A DNA stretch of 64,000 bases from Rhyzopertha dominica (Eukaryota; Arthropoda; Insecta; Coleoptera; Bostrichidae). Positions 10,475 through 22,383 of the stretch are shown here, one piece after another; position 1 is the first letter of the stretch, and every line of letters starts with the position of its first letter. Under the pieces are notes generated by a model, which was not told where the DNA came from, searched no databases, and saw only the letters and a list, made by a program, of their open reading frames with translations. Location: NCBI GenBank assembly GCA_025024175.1, contig QCXZ01000041.1, positions 20,641,786 through 20,705,785 on the forward strand, read 5' to 3'. The translations under genes were made by a program, and so were the position numbers.

Positions 10475-13400
10475 AGCTAAAATGGATATAATAAATGTAG
10501 TTATCTGCACTTACCAACCGTATTAACTAATCTACATCATAGTTTATGCAGTTCGTAAAGCCACCGCTAGATGACTGAATAATCAGTAATGCAGTCTTCT
10601 GCACTTCTAGACCCTACACCGCTCCAATCTATGTCGCAGTTTGATAGTTGACGTATTACCGATTTCCACAAAATGACCCCTAAAGAAATGTTGCCTAAGA
10701 CGTATCCACGTCAAAAACAAAATTTATCAAAGTAACACGTACATCAATAAGTTTCCTAAGATCTGCGAATACATTTAATATATATGTCAAAAAAATAAGT
10801 GAAAGGCAGAAAAAAAACAGTGTGCATGCTGTTCTGTAAAAGTTAAAAACACAGACGATGATGAGTTAGGTAACCTTTTGAGCATTAGTTTGGTCTACGT
10901 GAGTATGCTCATTTAAAGTATTTCTGTTATTGTTCACAAAATACAGTTTGTAATCACAATTAAAACGTTGAAACTGAACCTCTGCTCTTCCTTATGCTAA
11001 ATCTCTTTTAAAGAGTATGGACATAAAAAGACTAATGTATGATATCCGCGACTGCGCTACCGTGCATTGTATCTAGCTCTGATGGAGGGTAAAAATACAA
11101 GCGCGAATGTTTAATATAAATTTGATAAAATATCTTTGTTTTAGAAGTGTTTAAGCAATAAAGGCAGCTTTTCGCACAAGTGAAACACATTGTTTTTTCT
11201 GTGTCCTCTTGTTAAATAAGTTAGAAATAAAAAATAATAGGCACAAAGCACGCATTAGAAATTACTTTTCTGAATAAGTATTTTTCATCTGGTGCTTTCT
11301 GGTATGAACTTGTAAATGCTTTCGCGACTCATTGTTTTGACTTTTTTATTCGCCTTCACGGCATAAATTTTGGTATGCATCTTCGTAATATTTTTTTTGA
11401 GTTTGTGGGTAGCAGCTTGCTGCAGAACCTACTAAAGAATTCTTCTTCGTTCGCTATTAAATGCAATACGCCCTAAATCTATTTTTGTAAATAAAATAGA
11501 CAAACAAACAATTACCCACAGGCCGCAAGCGAACAAACTTAGATAATCAATAATACTGATAAGTCAACCACCAATCATTAGGTGAAATTTAGCCAACTAA
11601 ATTATGTCAATGTTTAATTAATATATCTTTTTACACAGATCTGTCACTTTTCATTATAATTTCTAGGTACACATGAAAATTGCAAGTTTTTATAATATTG
11701 TTGCACGAAAACCTACTTTTAATAGTAGTCGTAGAAATAAATAGTTTCAATGATCAAATAGAAGACACAAAACAAATAATCAAAATATGTTATAGTATTA
11801 TTTTATTTTCAACGCAATTACCCACTAAAAGAAGTCAGCACTAATACTACAAGCATCGAGAAATGTATGCCTAGCAATATCACACGCAATACACAAATAT
11901 GAAAAATTTCCTAGCTCACAGCTTGCATCAAGCGATACAATCATTTAATATTTATGGATCTGATACAGACCCACGTACAGACGGACACATTCATTGTTTA
12001 CATGTGTAATAGCTTCTAACACGAAACGATCTGTATGCTTTTAATTAAAAATTGATGCGAACGTATTCACTCGTGCAGCGGCACTATTATACCCACTATT
12101 GTTTGATAGAAATCATTGAAGCTGAACATGTACGACTCCATATTATGTCACTTTTCTATTGTTTTAAAATGATAAGGCGCTAATCCCTAATACAAGTTTA
12201 TTTCTTATTGTATTAACTGGTGGACGTGTTTTAAATAGATTGCAAATATAGTCAGAAAAAGCATTAACAATATCGGTCAAATTAAAGGATTATAAATTAT
12301 TGTATTTCAAGACGCCTGGCTTTTAAGTGTAATTGAGCTTGAAATTGATACGGTGCATGATATTCTATTGATTGGAGATTCCACGCACTAAATAAATTAT
12401 CTATAGGCTGTTCCAAACAATTATGAAAACATTTAGCTTGTGTAAGAATAAGAATGCTTTGTTGTTGCTTGTAATGCTACAGGTACACCACTGAAAATAA
12501 ATTGACTCAGAATTCGACTTATAAGGCGCAAAGAAGTAAATAACAAAACTGATTTGTTGAGAAAGCTATTTAGCTACAGAACTGGCATTCTCGAATTAAT
12601 TAAATGACAGGCATTTCATATCTCTGAATATCAGTCAAAATTAACGTTGCATTCTATGGTGTTGGTGCTAAAAGATGTCGCTACATTTACAGTTGTATTA
12701 AGAAAGAAGCATTTTTTCTGTGCAGCTTGAAGTTTTACATCAAAGAGGTCCTGATTAATCAGCCGTAACACATCTAATGAAGTTAAATGTCAAATAGATT
12801 AATACCATTAGATGTTTTTGTGAAGAGGGTTCGCAATCACTTAAGGGCTACAAAAAGTTTCTAAGCGGCCTCTAGTGGGAGAATAATCCATTAGCCCTTA
12901 CCTAGGTATGGTAATCAAATATCACTTGGGACGTAAGAAGGTAGTAATTTTTTGTTAAATGTAGTGGGTTTTTGTCAATTGTTACAAACATTACGGAATG
13001 AACTTACTGCGAAATACTGTTCTTGTATTGTCATTTTTGACTGAAACAATTTACGTGACGTCAAATTACAAGATTACAATAATCTTACGCAGCCTGTTTC
13101 ATACGTTGCGTGCTTATACCGTACTCACAATCCATTTAAGTCTGCGAAATGCGGTTGATTGCTAAATATCAAACCACATTCAAGGAGGTGTGATTTGTAA
13201 CTAATTGTATGGCGACATATAAGCGTTTTCTACAACTCCTTGGTTTTGGGTGTGTAAACTATAGCAATATAATAACCGACCTTTCGACCTGCTCTTATTG
13301 ATCATAAATTTCAAACAAAAATCCACTTTTAAGCTCTCTCACAGGCAGTAATTACTTTAAGCAACAACATAGATAATCGCATATTGAAAAACAGGGTTAC

Positions 13401-14813
13401 CGGTGTTTCTGGGTATAGACCGCTATTATTAAATATTAAAAAAAATCTTGGATGTAATGTGAAATAATTAGATGGTATTAGTTTTAGATATTCAATTACC
13501 TTTAAAAGGGATATTTTGCGCAGCTATGACGTTTCTCCTGCTATAAAGGGAATGCCAAAATTTGCCTTTACCATCGGATTATGTGCTTAGAAGTAATACA
13601 AAAACACTACTAAGCTACACACACCCCAAAGGTGCAGCCCAAAGACAGTTCAATATCTCTGATACTAAGGAAGATAAATTGAAATTTTGATGAGTATTAT
13701 ATAAGATTTCATTCAGATAGGATAAAAATTCAACATTACTTGCTTGAAACAGCCTGTTTTGCATGTACTATATATGACGAAATCCTTTCTTCTAGTTGAA
13801 GCTGTACACACACTGTGACAGTTTTCCCGAGCATTAGCTGAATTTTTATTTTAGTGGCTGCATTGACGTTCTGAGTAAAATTAGATTACGTCGCAGGGAG
13901 TCTGAACCCCTACTGTTCGTGTCGTTATGTCAATACAGAATCTCTGTTAATAGGTAATATGTTGTACAGTACTGAATTATCGTTACCCAAACATTAGGCT
14001 TAACATTTCTTCTAGGTAGGAAACAGCTTCCTTTATTTGTAAACTAATTTTGGGATCATTTTCAATGGAATTTAGCGATTTTCATAGTAACGTAAACGAG
14101 AAGTTCATTGTTATGAAACGTTTGGTAAACCGGCAATAAAAATATTCTAGCTCACAGTAACTACAGGGTTACTTTCTTTTTTTGTGGCAACTGAGACGTT
14201 CAGTAACATTTTTTAATTTATTTTAACCGATAACGGTTGCTGCTATCTGATTTCAACAAAAGGAATTTCTTTTCGCGGGCAAGATATTGGTTTTTATGTT
14301 TGTGAACTGATCGATCTATTATTACCTACTAATCTTTGACATCAAAAAGAAAAACTGACATTTGTTTAGGTCTATTGGTCCAGCTTCAGTAAGTATATTT
14401 AAATTATTTTTGTCTCGCGGAATTCTAATACTTAATACCTTTTTCAAGCTTAGAATTCCAGTTTTTCCATAATAAAGGTAAAATTTATGACTTAAATATT
14501 TCTGGCATCTGGTATCAGTTTGAATAATGTTAAAATTTTTCAGTTTTGAAACAAATTACTAAAATTACAATTTTAAGACTTTAAATAACCAAGTGTTGCA
14601 GTTTTAAATAAAATTCCAAATTTTAACAACCATTTTAAATAATTTGGTGAATTTTTAAAGATAGTAAGTTGGTGACTTCCTGCAACTATGCAATCTAGAT
14701 GCATAATATAGCTTTACAGTCTGGATAATTGTTTCCATATTTTGACTTCTATCGAAAATTAATTTCTGTTGTTTCTCCACAGTTTTTTATTTTTATAACA
14801 TTTGTGCCTGGCA
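10475..14813. other. Long AT-rich stretch without a recognised gene
   Basis: No frame above 60 codons with a recognisable domain was found. A TGACGTCA palindrome occurs at 13056-13063 and an AAGGGCTA/TAGCCCTT pair about 55 bases apart near 12842-12898; neither has supporting context. No tRNA or rRNA was recognised. Confidence 0.45.
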
Positions 14814-14846
14814 CTGAAGATGGCCATTTAAGGCCTAAAGCGCTTT
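14811..14846 (+). repeat. Hammerhead-like module, isolated
   Basis: CTGAAGA at 14814-14820 is followed by TGGCC, a six-base loop, GGCC and then TAAAGCG. The order matches the other modules in this window, but UAAA replaces GAAA, so a functional ribozyme is unlikely. It is probably a remnant of a retroelement end. Confidence 0.4.
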
Positions 14847-15073
14847 GCCACGTTGACATTTGTTTAACAAAGTTGGTAAGACAATGAATTATTGAATAAT
14901 TTATATTGGGTATTATACTTTCATATCGGAATTTAGATAAAGGTTCGGGTATTTTTTCATCTCATGGCTCCCATTTAAACTATTGCTGACATAAGAGCGA
15001 GTCACATAATATACGTTCAAACAATTTCTTTACTAGGGTCCTTCTCAAAGAGTAAGGATAACCTTTGTGTTTA

Positions 15074-15106
15074 TTGAGAATGACCGTTAGGTCGAAACGA
15101 TCGTCA
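15074..15106 (+). repeat. Hammerhead-like module, isolated
   Basis: TTGAGAATGACC, loop GTTA, GGTCGAAACG and ATCGTC form a 4 bp stem closing before GAAAC. The CUGANGA part is degenerate. It lies about 260 bases from the module at 14811, so both may come from one decayed element. Confidence 0.35.
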
Positions 15107-18100
15107 GAACTATCGTGAAACAAATTACATTCAAAACCATCAGCTTGTTTTCAAACCACCTAATTGCATCCTTAAGGCAAGCTAGCTTATTTATTACTGA
15201 GCGCATAAAATCCATTCGTTAACTTTATTTTATACATTCAGTTTAACTAGCCATATAGCTGGTGCACTGAGAACGTCTCTTATATAATGGTAACCCTGGG
15301 AGAGATGACGCATTTCTTTTTCAAAAAAAAGCTGCAATTTTTTTTTAAATGATGATTGTTACACTAAAACCATATAGCAAAAAAAACGTTTAATCTAACT
15401 ATAACAGCTCTTTTTAATAGTGCATAAGACCAGAGGAAGGCTAGTTGCCGCAATATTGTAGGACAGGTATTCTACGCATTTGTTTTTGTCAAATCTTTCG
15501 CAGCAACTAATGTACACATTTCAATTTCTCAATTTTTGCAAGAAAATGTTTTATTTTGTTTCTTCATCTTATTTTTAATAAATTTGCGGCTTGTGAGGTG
15601 GGCAAGTAGGTTGCTTTATGTCCTTTCAATTGTGATTATGCCACAACGAAATTAGAGCTCTATTCTGCAATATTTTACGCTAACTTTTCGGTCCGATTTA
15701 TAGAAGTCGATGGCTGTGGTTCATTTTCGGTTATCAGTGAGGCTTCTTCGGAGCCATTCTCTGAAGTATATGTCGTTTGTTATGTGGCTTAACTTTCTTA
15801 ATGCATATTTGGAATGCTAAGATCAGCATTCTGCTGTTGGATGTCGTGGACTTAGCAAACGAATCTTCTTGGAAATATTCCATTATCGCGAAGTTTGCAA
15901 TTCCTGGTGTCGCCACATATACAGACAACCAGAAAAACGTATATCTAAACTGGTCTTTTAAAAGCACGGATATTATATTTACAAGCCGTAGAAGCATTCA
16001 ATAATACAATAAATTATAATTATAAGTATACCTCGCAATAATCACAGTATTATAAAACAATCTTCTGATGCTTGTTAATCATAAAAGCTTTGTATGAAGC
16101 TTTGTACAAAACGCCGTTGTTCCACCATTATATCTGCACATAAAACAAATACCACTTAAAAAAGAAAACTTATTGCCGATAGATTATGTATATATGGAGA
16201 ATTTTTTAACTGAACTATAATTTACAATATATAATTTAGCGTTGAAAACAGTTAACAACTTTGATAAGTATTTCCTTTTTTGGAGAAATATCACTTCATC
16301 TGACAGACATTGTAGGTACTACAGTGTCCTGATACAGGTTTTTAAGTGTTAGGCACCTGCTCGCTCCAGAGGTTTAAATCTCTGAACGTGCTTTTACCAT
16401 TAATCACACTGAAAAACTATATCTCTCAATACATTTTTTTTCACTAAAAATATTAATAGCATTTAAGAAAGCTCTAGACGACTTCTAAGAACCTATTGCA
16501 TTCCTGTAGTTGCGGTAGCATTTCTACGGTCAAGTTGGAAATGGAAGCAATTCGAACAAGCAATTTTTAGTCATCTAACGAACACTAATCATTATCACTA
16601 CCGCAGTATCGATTAAGGAAGTTTTACACTAAGTTAGTGGATTAAAATCCTTGAAGTTACGTCACATATTTTCTTCATCACCAAAGGCATATGTACCAGC
16701 TTGTTGTCACTAATTTTAGCTAGCGAATTATATTATGGCTTTCATAAGTTTAGCACTTCCACTTATTGCAGTGTTGGTGGACAACAAACTTTATACAGAT
16801 CTTATTCTACCATTGTATACCGCACACACTATTAACACAATCTCGTCTATTATAGAAGCACTTAACTACTGTGGAACACAATTACAATTAAGCCAATAAG
16901 CTTATCTAAGTAACAACAACGCTTGTAGCCCCAAAATCAACTCTGCGCGTTAAAAGCCAACCGGCTTTTGTTTTTAGGTTGCAATCAGTTTTTACTAGCC
17001 CGTAATCCTCAAACCGCCTGAAAGTGCAGTTTTCCCTGCACAGATAAAAAGTTATCTGCGCCAGAGCGTCTGTAGAAATCTTCCTCGAACATCTTTTAAT
17101 TGCCACTAAACGCATAGATGTACCCGGTGAGAACAAAGTCGGGATTTCTAACTCACATTTTCTTAAATCAAAGTTTTGCAACTGGTTCTGACAATCGATA
17201 ACTTAAGTCAACTTACTGCCGTAAGAAAAAATTTGAAATGATTTCAAGGCGGTTTTTTACCAGTGGAATTATATTACAAGATCGAAATTCACATCAAAAA
17301 CATACAAATGAGATGCAGGAATCTAAATTTATATTTATGTAGCAAGCTACTTTATAATATCTGATAATTTTAAAATAGTTCCTAGTGAACAAAACGCAAA
17401 TTTCACGCTTTTTAGCAATATTCCATCTGGGAGCCTAAGGTACATGTGCAACAGGCCACAGAAACTCCGGTCTCTCATTGTCTAACTTGGGTACATTTTT
17501 TTACTACGATGCTATTTGTTGCAGTACAGATGAATCTTTATAAAAAACACATTGCGGTTTTATTATAATTGAAAGTTCCAGATAGATACCCGAGGCGTCT
17601 AAAGATGTCTTATTTTTAGGACTAACATGCAAAATGTTTATACTGCTGCTTAGGAGGCCGACATTCTCCCATCAAAAGTGCATAAAAAGTATCCTTATAG
17701 TAAACTAATATCTCCAAAACGATTAGCGGTACTACCATGAAATTTCTTGGGGAAGTAGAAGAAATATGTATACATGTTTATGTACTAACAAAACTTGATT
17801 AAATTTATCAGAATTGCAATCATTGTACTATTAAGTATGGTCACATCTGACACGTGGTATATATAACAAAACATATTTTTTATGAAATCACTTTGCTATA
17901 AAAACATAGTATACAGTTTTAGGAAGTAGCTGAAGCCATTTTCATCTCAAAATGGACAATAGTCGTTTCATAATTAGTGTACCTGTACAGCTCTGTAAGC
18001 GCTGTAACCAAAAGGCGAGATTCTCGAATGATATACTTGATTAAGGTTTGCGGTGCAACGGAAACGCAAGTTGAAAAAGATCTTCAAAAAGAAAATTGAA

Positions 18101-18696
18101 CTAGATTACAATTGACGAGGAGAGCGGAGGGTACTAAATGTGATGATAAACTTGAGGTTTGTTGCTCTTAGAACCATTTCTTGAAACTCTTTTTCTAAAC
18201 AATATACGGTGCATCTGACATATTACAAAACCCTTTCGAAAATAAATGAGGATGCAACTATAAGACATATACTTATATAAGATATAGGATTAAGAACTCA
18301 AGCTTACACTTGCGCGTTCTAGTTTTTTTGTCAATTACTATTTTAGTTAAAATTTATGTTGTCAATCCGTCTACATTTGCTTGAAGCATGTATCCGCTAA
18401 TCCGCTGCCCCGCAGGTGAAACGGTTTGGCCGCGAATGTTGCCCTCTTAAGGAGGAAATCTTGCTGAAACGTTACGAATGTTTTAATGTAGGAACATGAT
18501 AAAACATGCAAATACCCAATATATTTTTGACAACACGCTGATGAACTTGGAAGACAGGGCGATCGATTTATACCACCTTTATTTGCCATTTTTCTTTCAA
18601 CCTTAACTGCTTTAGCACCCTGCGTCTATCTAATTTACTGGGTAGACCATTGTCTGTTAGAATTGCGAAACACGGGCTAGAATAGTGATAGATAAC
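15107..18696. other. Intergenic DNA with possible conserved islands
   Basis: Frames at 15734-15997 (-) and 15777-16004 (+) overlap on opposite strands and look like chance. Two less AT-rich islands stand out. At 16905-17185 there is an inverted GATA pair, AGATAAAAAGTTATCT, near 17041. At 18380-18600 there are GCTAATCC and CAGGTG words. They could be control regions, but I see no gene beside them. Confidence 0.35.
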
Positions 18697-19162
18697 AAAA
18701 ACCGCTGCAAATTGAGTCAATACTTCCACATCCAATTGTCAAAATGACATTTACATTTTTATTTCTTATACTATACGATTAGTAATTAGGTTTTGAGCAT
18801 TTTTCTCGCTACACATTTTTCTAAGACAAATAGTCCTGGTGGTTTTAGCAAAATATATAAATTTTTCCAAATAACTCGAAAATTATTAACTTAACAAAAA
18901 AATTACAAGAGTGCTTTCTGATCAGAAATTTGATTTTATATATAATACCAAAATTTAAAAAAATCGTACGAGCAGGGACCAAAATAGATTTTTTGGAAAT
19001 ATTTCGATTATGTCAAAATTTTGAATAAATTTTCTAAGGCACTTTTTGTGAGAAATTTTATTTCCTATCTGATTGCATTTTAATTTTTTGAATATATTAA
19101 ATATGTTCGGGGATATTTAGGAAAAACCGTTCTCCTTAAGTGACGCTTTTTTGCTAATATCT
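18697..19162 (-). repeat. ~460 bp dispersed repeat, copy A
   Basis: This block is the reverse complement of 42252-42710 over its whole length, with moderate divergence. It starts with AAAACCGCTGCAAATTGAGT and ends with GACGCTTTTTTGCTAATATC. Shared landmarks include TTGACAATTGGATGTGGAAG (inverse) and AACTCGAAAATTATTAACTT. It is AT-rich and non-coding. It may be part of a longer transposon whose ends I cannot define. Confidence 0.8.
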
Positions 19163-22083
19163 TCTAAACAGTTTGCGGTACCGAAAATTTATAAGAACTA
19201 ATAATACTCGTAGTTATACTACTAATAACATACTAAAACGAAAAATATGAAACATGAAATAGAGCTTAATTTGGAGCCAGTTATTTCAAATCATGGAAAA
19301 CAGTGTAAAAACATGCAACTCAACTATTAACCATAAATGATCTGAAACTTTTGTTAGCGATATTATAGTTCAGATAGTTTGCATTATGATAATGCTTCTA
19401 CTAATACCATTGGAAAGCAGTTTAGAACAAGCAGTTTACTTTCCGCCTACCCGACATCTAGAGGAAATGGTCCTTACTGTATTTAAAAGGAACATTGCTA
19501 GTTTTTCCATATCGGTGCAAATACTCGTTCGTTTTAATTTTTCATTTTTACGCAGTGGTGACCAATCCTAAAAAGTCATCTAACAGTAACGCAATGAATC
19601 TCTAATTATAGACATCAGAGCAACGAACCACGCCTGATGCCTGGGAGGTCAAGTGCAACATGAGAAAGGTACAAAATCCATATGCAACCACACGAAATAT
19701 CGCCAATGAATTAGCGATATGTATTTATTTATGCAGAATTGTTTTCATCCCATCCATATTTAACTTTCGCACATAAGCAACAGGAAAGCTGAAAATAAAA
19801 AAAAAAGTGTTTTGTTATAAGTTTTATTGCCTGACGAGGCTACGTTTTACAAAAATTGGTTTGTCAGTCGAAATAATTTTCACTATCACATATTAAGCCA
19901 GTTAATCATAAATATCGGTGGTTTTTAATATGCGGGGAGGTACTGGATGAAAGTATTTAATCGGTCCAGACTTTCTTGAAAACGACGTTAACGAATAAGC
20001 GCATCAAGATTGCTTCCAAAACAACTAGCTATATTTTTATAAGATTTACCATTATACATAAGACAAATCATGTGATAGCACGATGGTGCGCGATCGCATT
20101 ATATTCGTGTTTAAATAGAGTACTTCCGAATAAGTGGATCGTTAGTTCAGCGCATTTCATGACTTAGTAGTCATTAAGTTTTAAGTAAGCATTCAGGATT
20201 ATGACTGCAAATGCTAGCAATGCTCATTCCTTCCATTTTACTGTTGGATAACTGTTAGCCCCATAAATAGCCTTAGTAATTAGGTGAGGCTAGGTCCCAA
20301 TGTGTGATGATGATGATGATCCAGTGGAAACTGGCGGTATTTAAAAAAACTCTAGGCGTAAACTGGGTCCTACCTTAACTGCTTATATAAAATATAATTC
20401 CATTCCTACACAGTTCAGTACAAAGAAATTACAAGCATTTTTTAAGTTAAATTAAATTTGCAATGAGAATTATGTCCATTTTCTTAATTTGGTTTAGTTC
20501 TTTTACGTAAATCGAATCTTTTATATCATTTAAAGTAAAATCAACTAAAAAGCGCCAGTAACACCAAACTTAGTGATGTGAATTAAGTTACTTATGGAAA
20601 TACAGAAATATCAGAATGCTAAAAGTTTTTTTGGATTTCATCAAATCAAACTAATAATGTGAAATCAATATAATAAAGACACCATTATGGCCTTCATCAT
20701 TGCATATTTACACTGCATTACACCAAATCGCAGAGAGTTTAATGACTACACGCAAAGTAATAAATTGCACGTTGAAAAATAATTATATTTCTTCTACAGT
20801 CCCAACCCACTCTTCCGCTAGCTTCGTCCACGACAATTATGAATGACGGCACTTTCAATCGGATTATATTAAAATAATTGTTATTTAAAAAGTGTTTAAT
20901 TTGCTGCATGACCGATCACGTGGCAATCGCTAAGCAAAAACTCGATCACTTTCACGTCTATGCAACTGCAGTTACGGTCGTCTAACCGTAGGAGCAGTAA
21001 ATGTCGAAGAAATTACGGCAAAAATTGCAGCATGCACGGTATTTCATATTCAAAGTCTGGCGCATAAGTTACATCATCACAAGGNATTGGCTATTTGTAT
21101 TTACAATACTACAATAATGTGGTTTGTGATTCAAGATCTTTAAAGAATAAAAGCTAATACATTGCATTTGCGTTAGAATGCATTTAAGATATTAGTTATG
21201 TTATTAATATGTATTTAGATTATCGATAATTTCTTTCGCACTTCTTTTTAACATTCTCTATAAAAATCGTCCAGCTCCTTCAATACAATTTATGTTCAAT
21301 AGTTATTTACTATTTACTTTATTTACTTACATTATTATTTTGAGTTAAACAGGTGAATTATTACTGTATCACACGGGTAGACGTCGTTAGACAACACTTA
21401 CTGCGTCTGATACTGTACTTAATGAATTTGTGAATATTCGTTACTACTTTGACATTNACGGGCACTATAAAACGCAGCAAATATGTGATGCAAGCTTGGG
21501 AGCTGCCTTTACATACTGCTTTAATATATATGTAATATGTACTCTATATAGTTTCATGAGACAAGTAATCTTGCTCTATTCACCGGAATCTTATGTGGTT
21601 CTTTTATTTCTTGTATATTCCAGTCCTGCTGTTACATACTTTTTTGTCTTGCACATTAGCCTTGTGTATGTATCTGAACGGTCTGAATATCAACTTTTAA
21701 GATATACACTAAGGTTGAGTGTTTATACAGATAGGTAAAATAATACGTTTTGGTAAGAATAATTGTAACAGTGAATAATGTTGCTTCAGTAGTTCAAACT
21801 GCCCTGTAAATAAACTACCCAAACCCTCTAGCACCTTAAAAGGGTCATTAATTTTAAATGTAATAAATTAACATTTTCTGTCCGTTGCCAACTCTAAGAG
21901 GGGTGAAAAGGAACTTGCATATCATAAGAAGGTGTCCGTTACAGCTATGCCTATTTTTCTATATGAGAATAAGAGGGCAGATGATTTATTTTATTATTTT
22001 TATATATCTGCTAATATCACTGGCAAATTTAATTTTTTCCTTAAAAATTGAAAACTGATCCATGTTCTCTAAGTGGAGTTATT
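19163..22083. other. Intergenic DNA, nothing recognised
   Basis: Short frames at 19386-19571, 19976-20167 and 21430-21738 (+) have no known domain. A short GAT microsatellite lies at 20306-20320. An E-box CACGTG lies near 20919. One n base occurs at 21085 and one at 21457. Confidence 0.4.
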
Positions 22084-22383
22084 AATTAATTCTTCTAAAG
22101 ATAATAATTCTTAAAGTGAACTTCCACTTTATTTTTACAATTGTAAAGCGCTTTCGGCTACACGTTAGCCATCGTCAGTACAAAAATTAAAATGAAACTA
22201 ACAGTTTGACAAAGTCAAAAATCAGTCAAGTTTGCTTGTTTCTGATTTTTGACTTTGTCAAATTGTTAGTTTCCTTTTAATTTTTGAACTGACGATGGCT
22301 AACGTGTAGCCGAAAGCGCTTTACAAATGTAAAAATAAAGTGGAAGTTCACTTTAAGAATTATTTTCTTTAGAAGAATTAATT
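22084..22383. repeat. Near-perfect 300 bp hairpin with hammerhead-like module
   Basis: The arms 22084-22225 and 22242-22383 are 142 bases each and almost exactly complementary, with a 16-base loop. On the plus strand of the right arm, 22289-22318 reads CTGACGA, T, GGCTA, ACGTG, TAGCC, GAAAGCG. This is a hammerhead-like core (CUGANGA, stem II, GAAA) with one unpaired U after the first block. The same module lies in the left arm on the minus strand. The arms contain no coding sequence. Its structure suggests head-to-head ends of a retroelement, possibly Penelope-like. Confidence 0.8.

Noticed and set aside
15734..16004. Overlapping frames on both strands
   Set aside because: Neither shows a domain, and mutual overlap is typical of chance frames.
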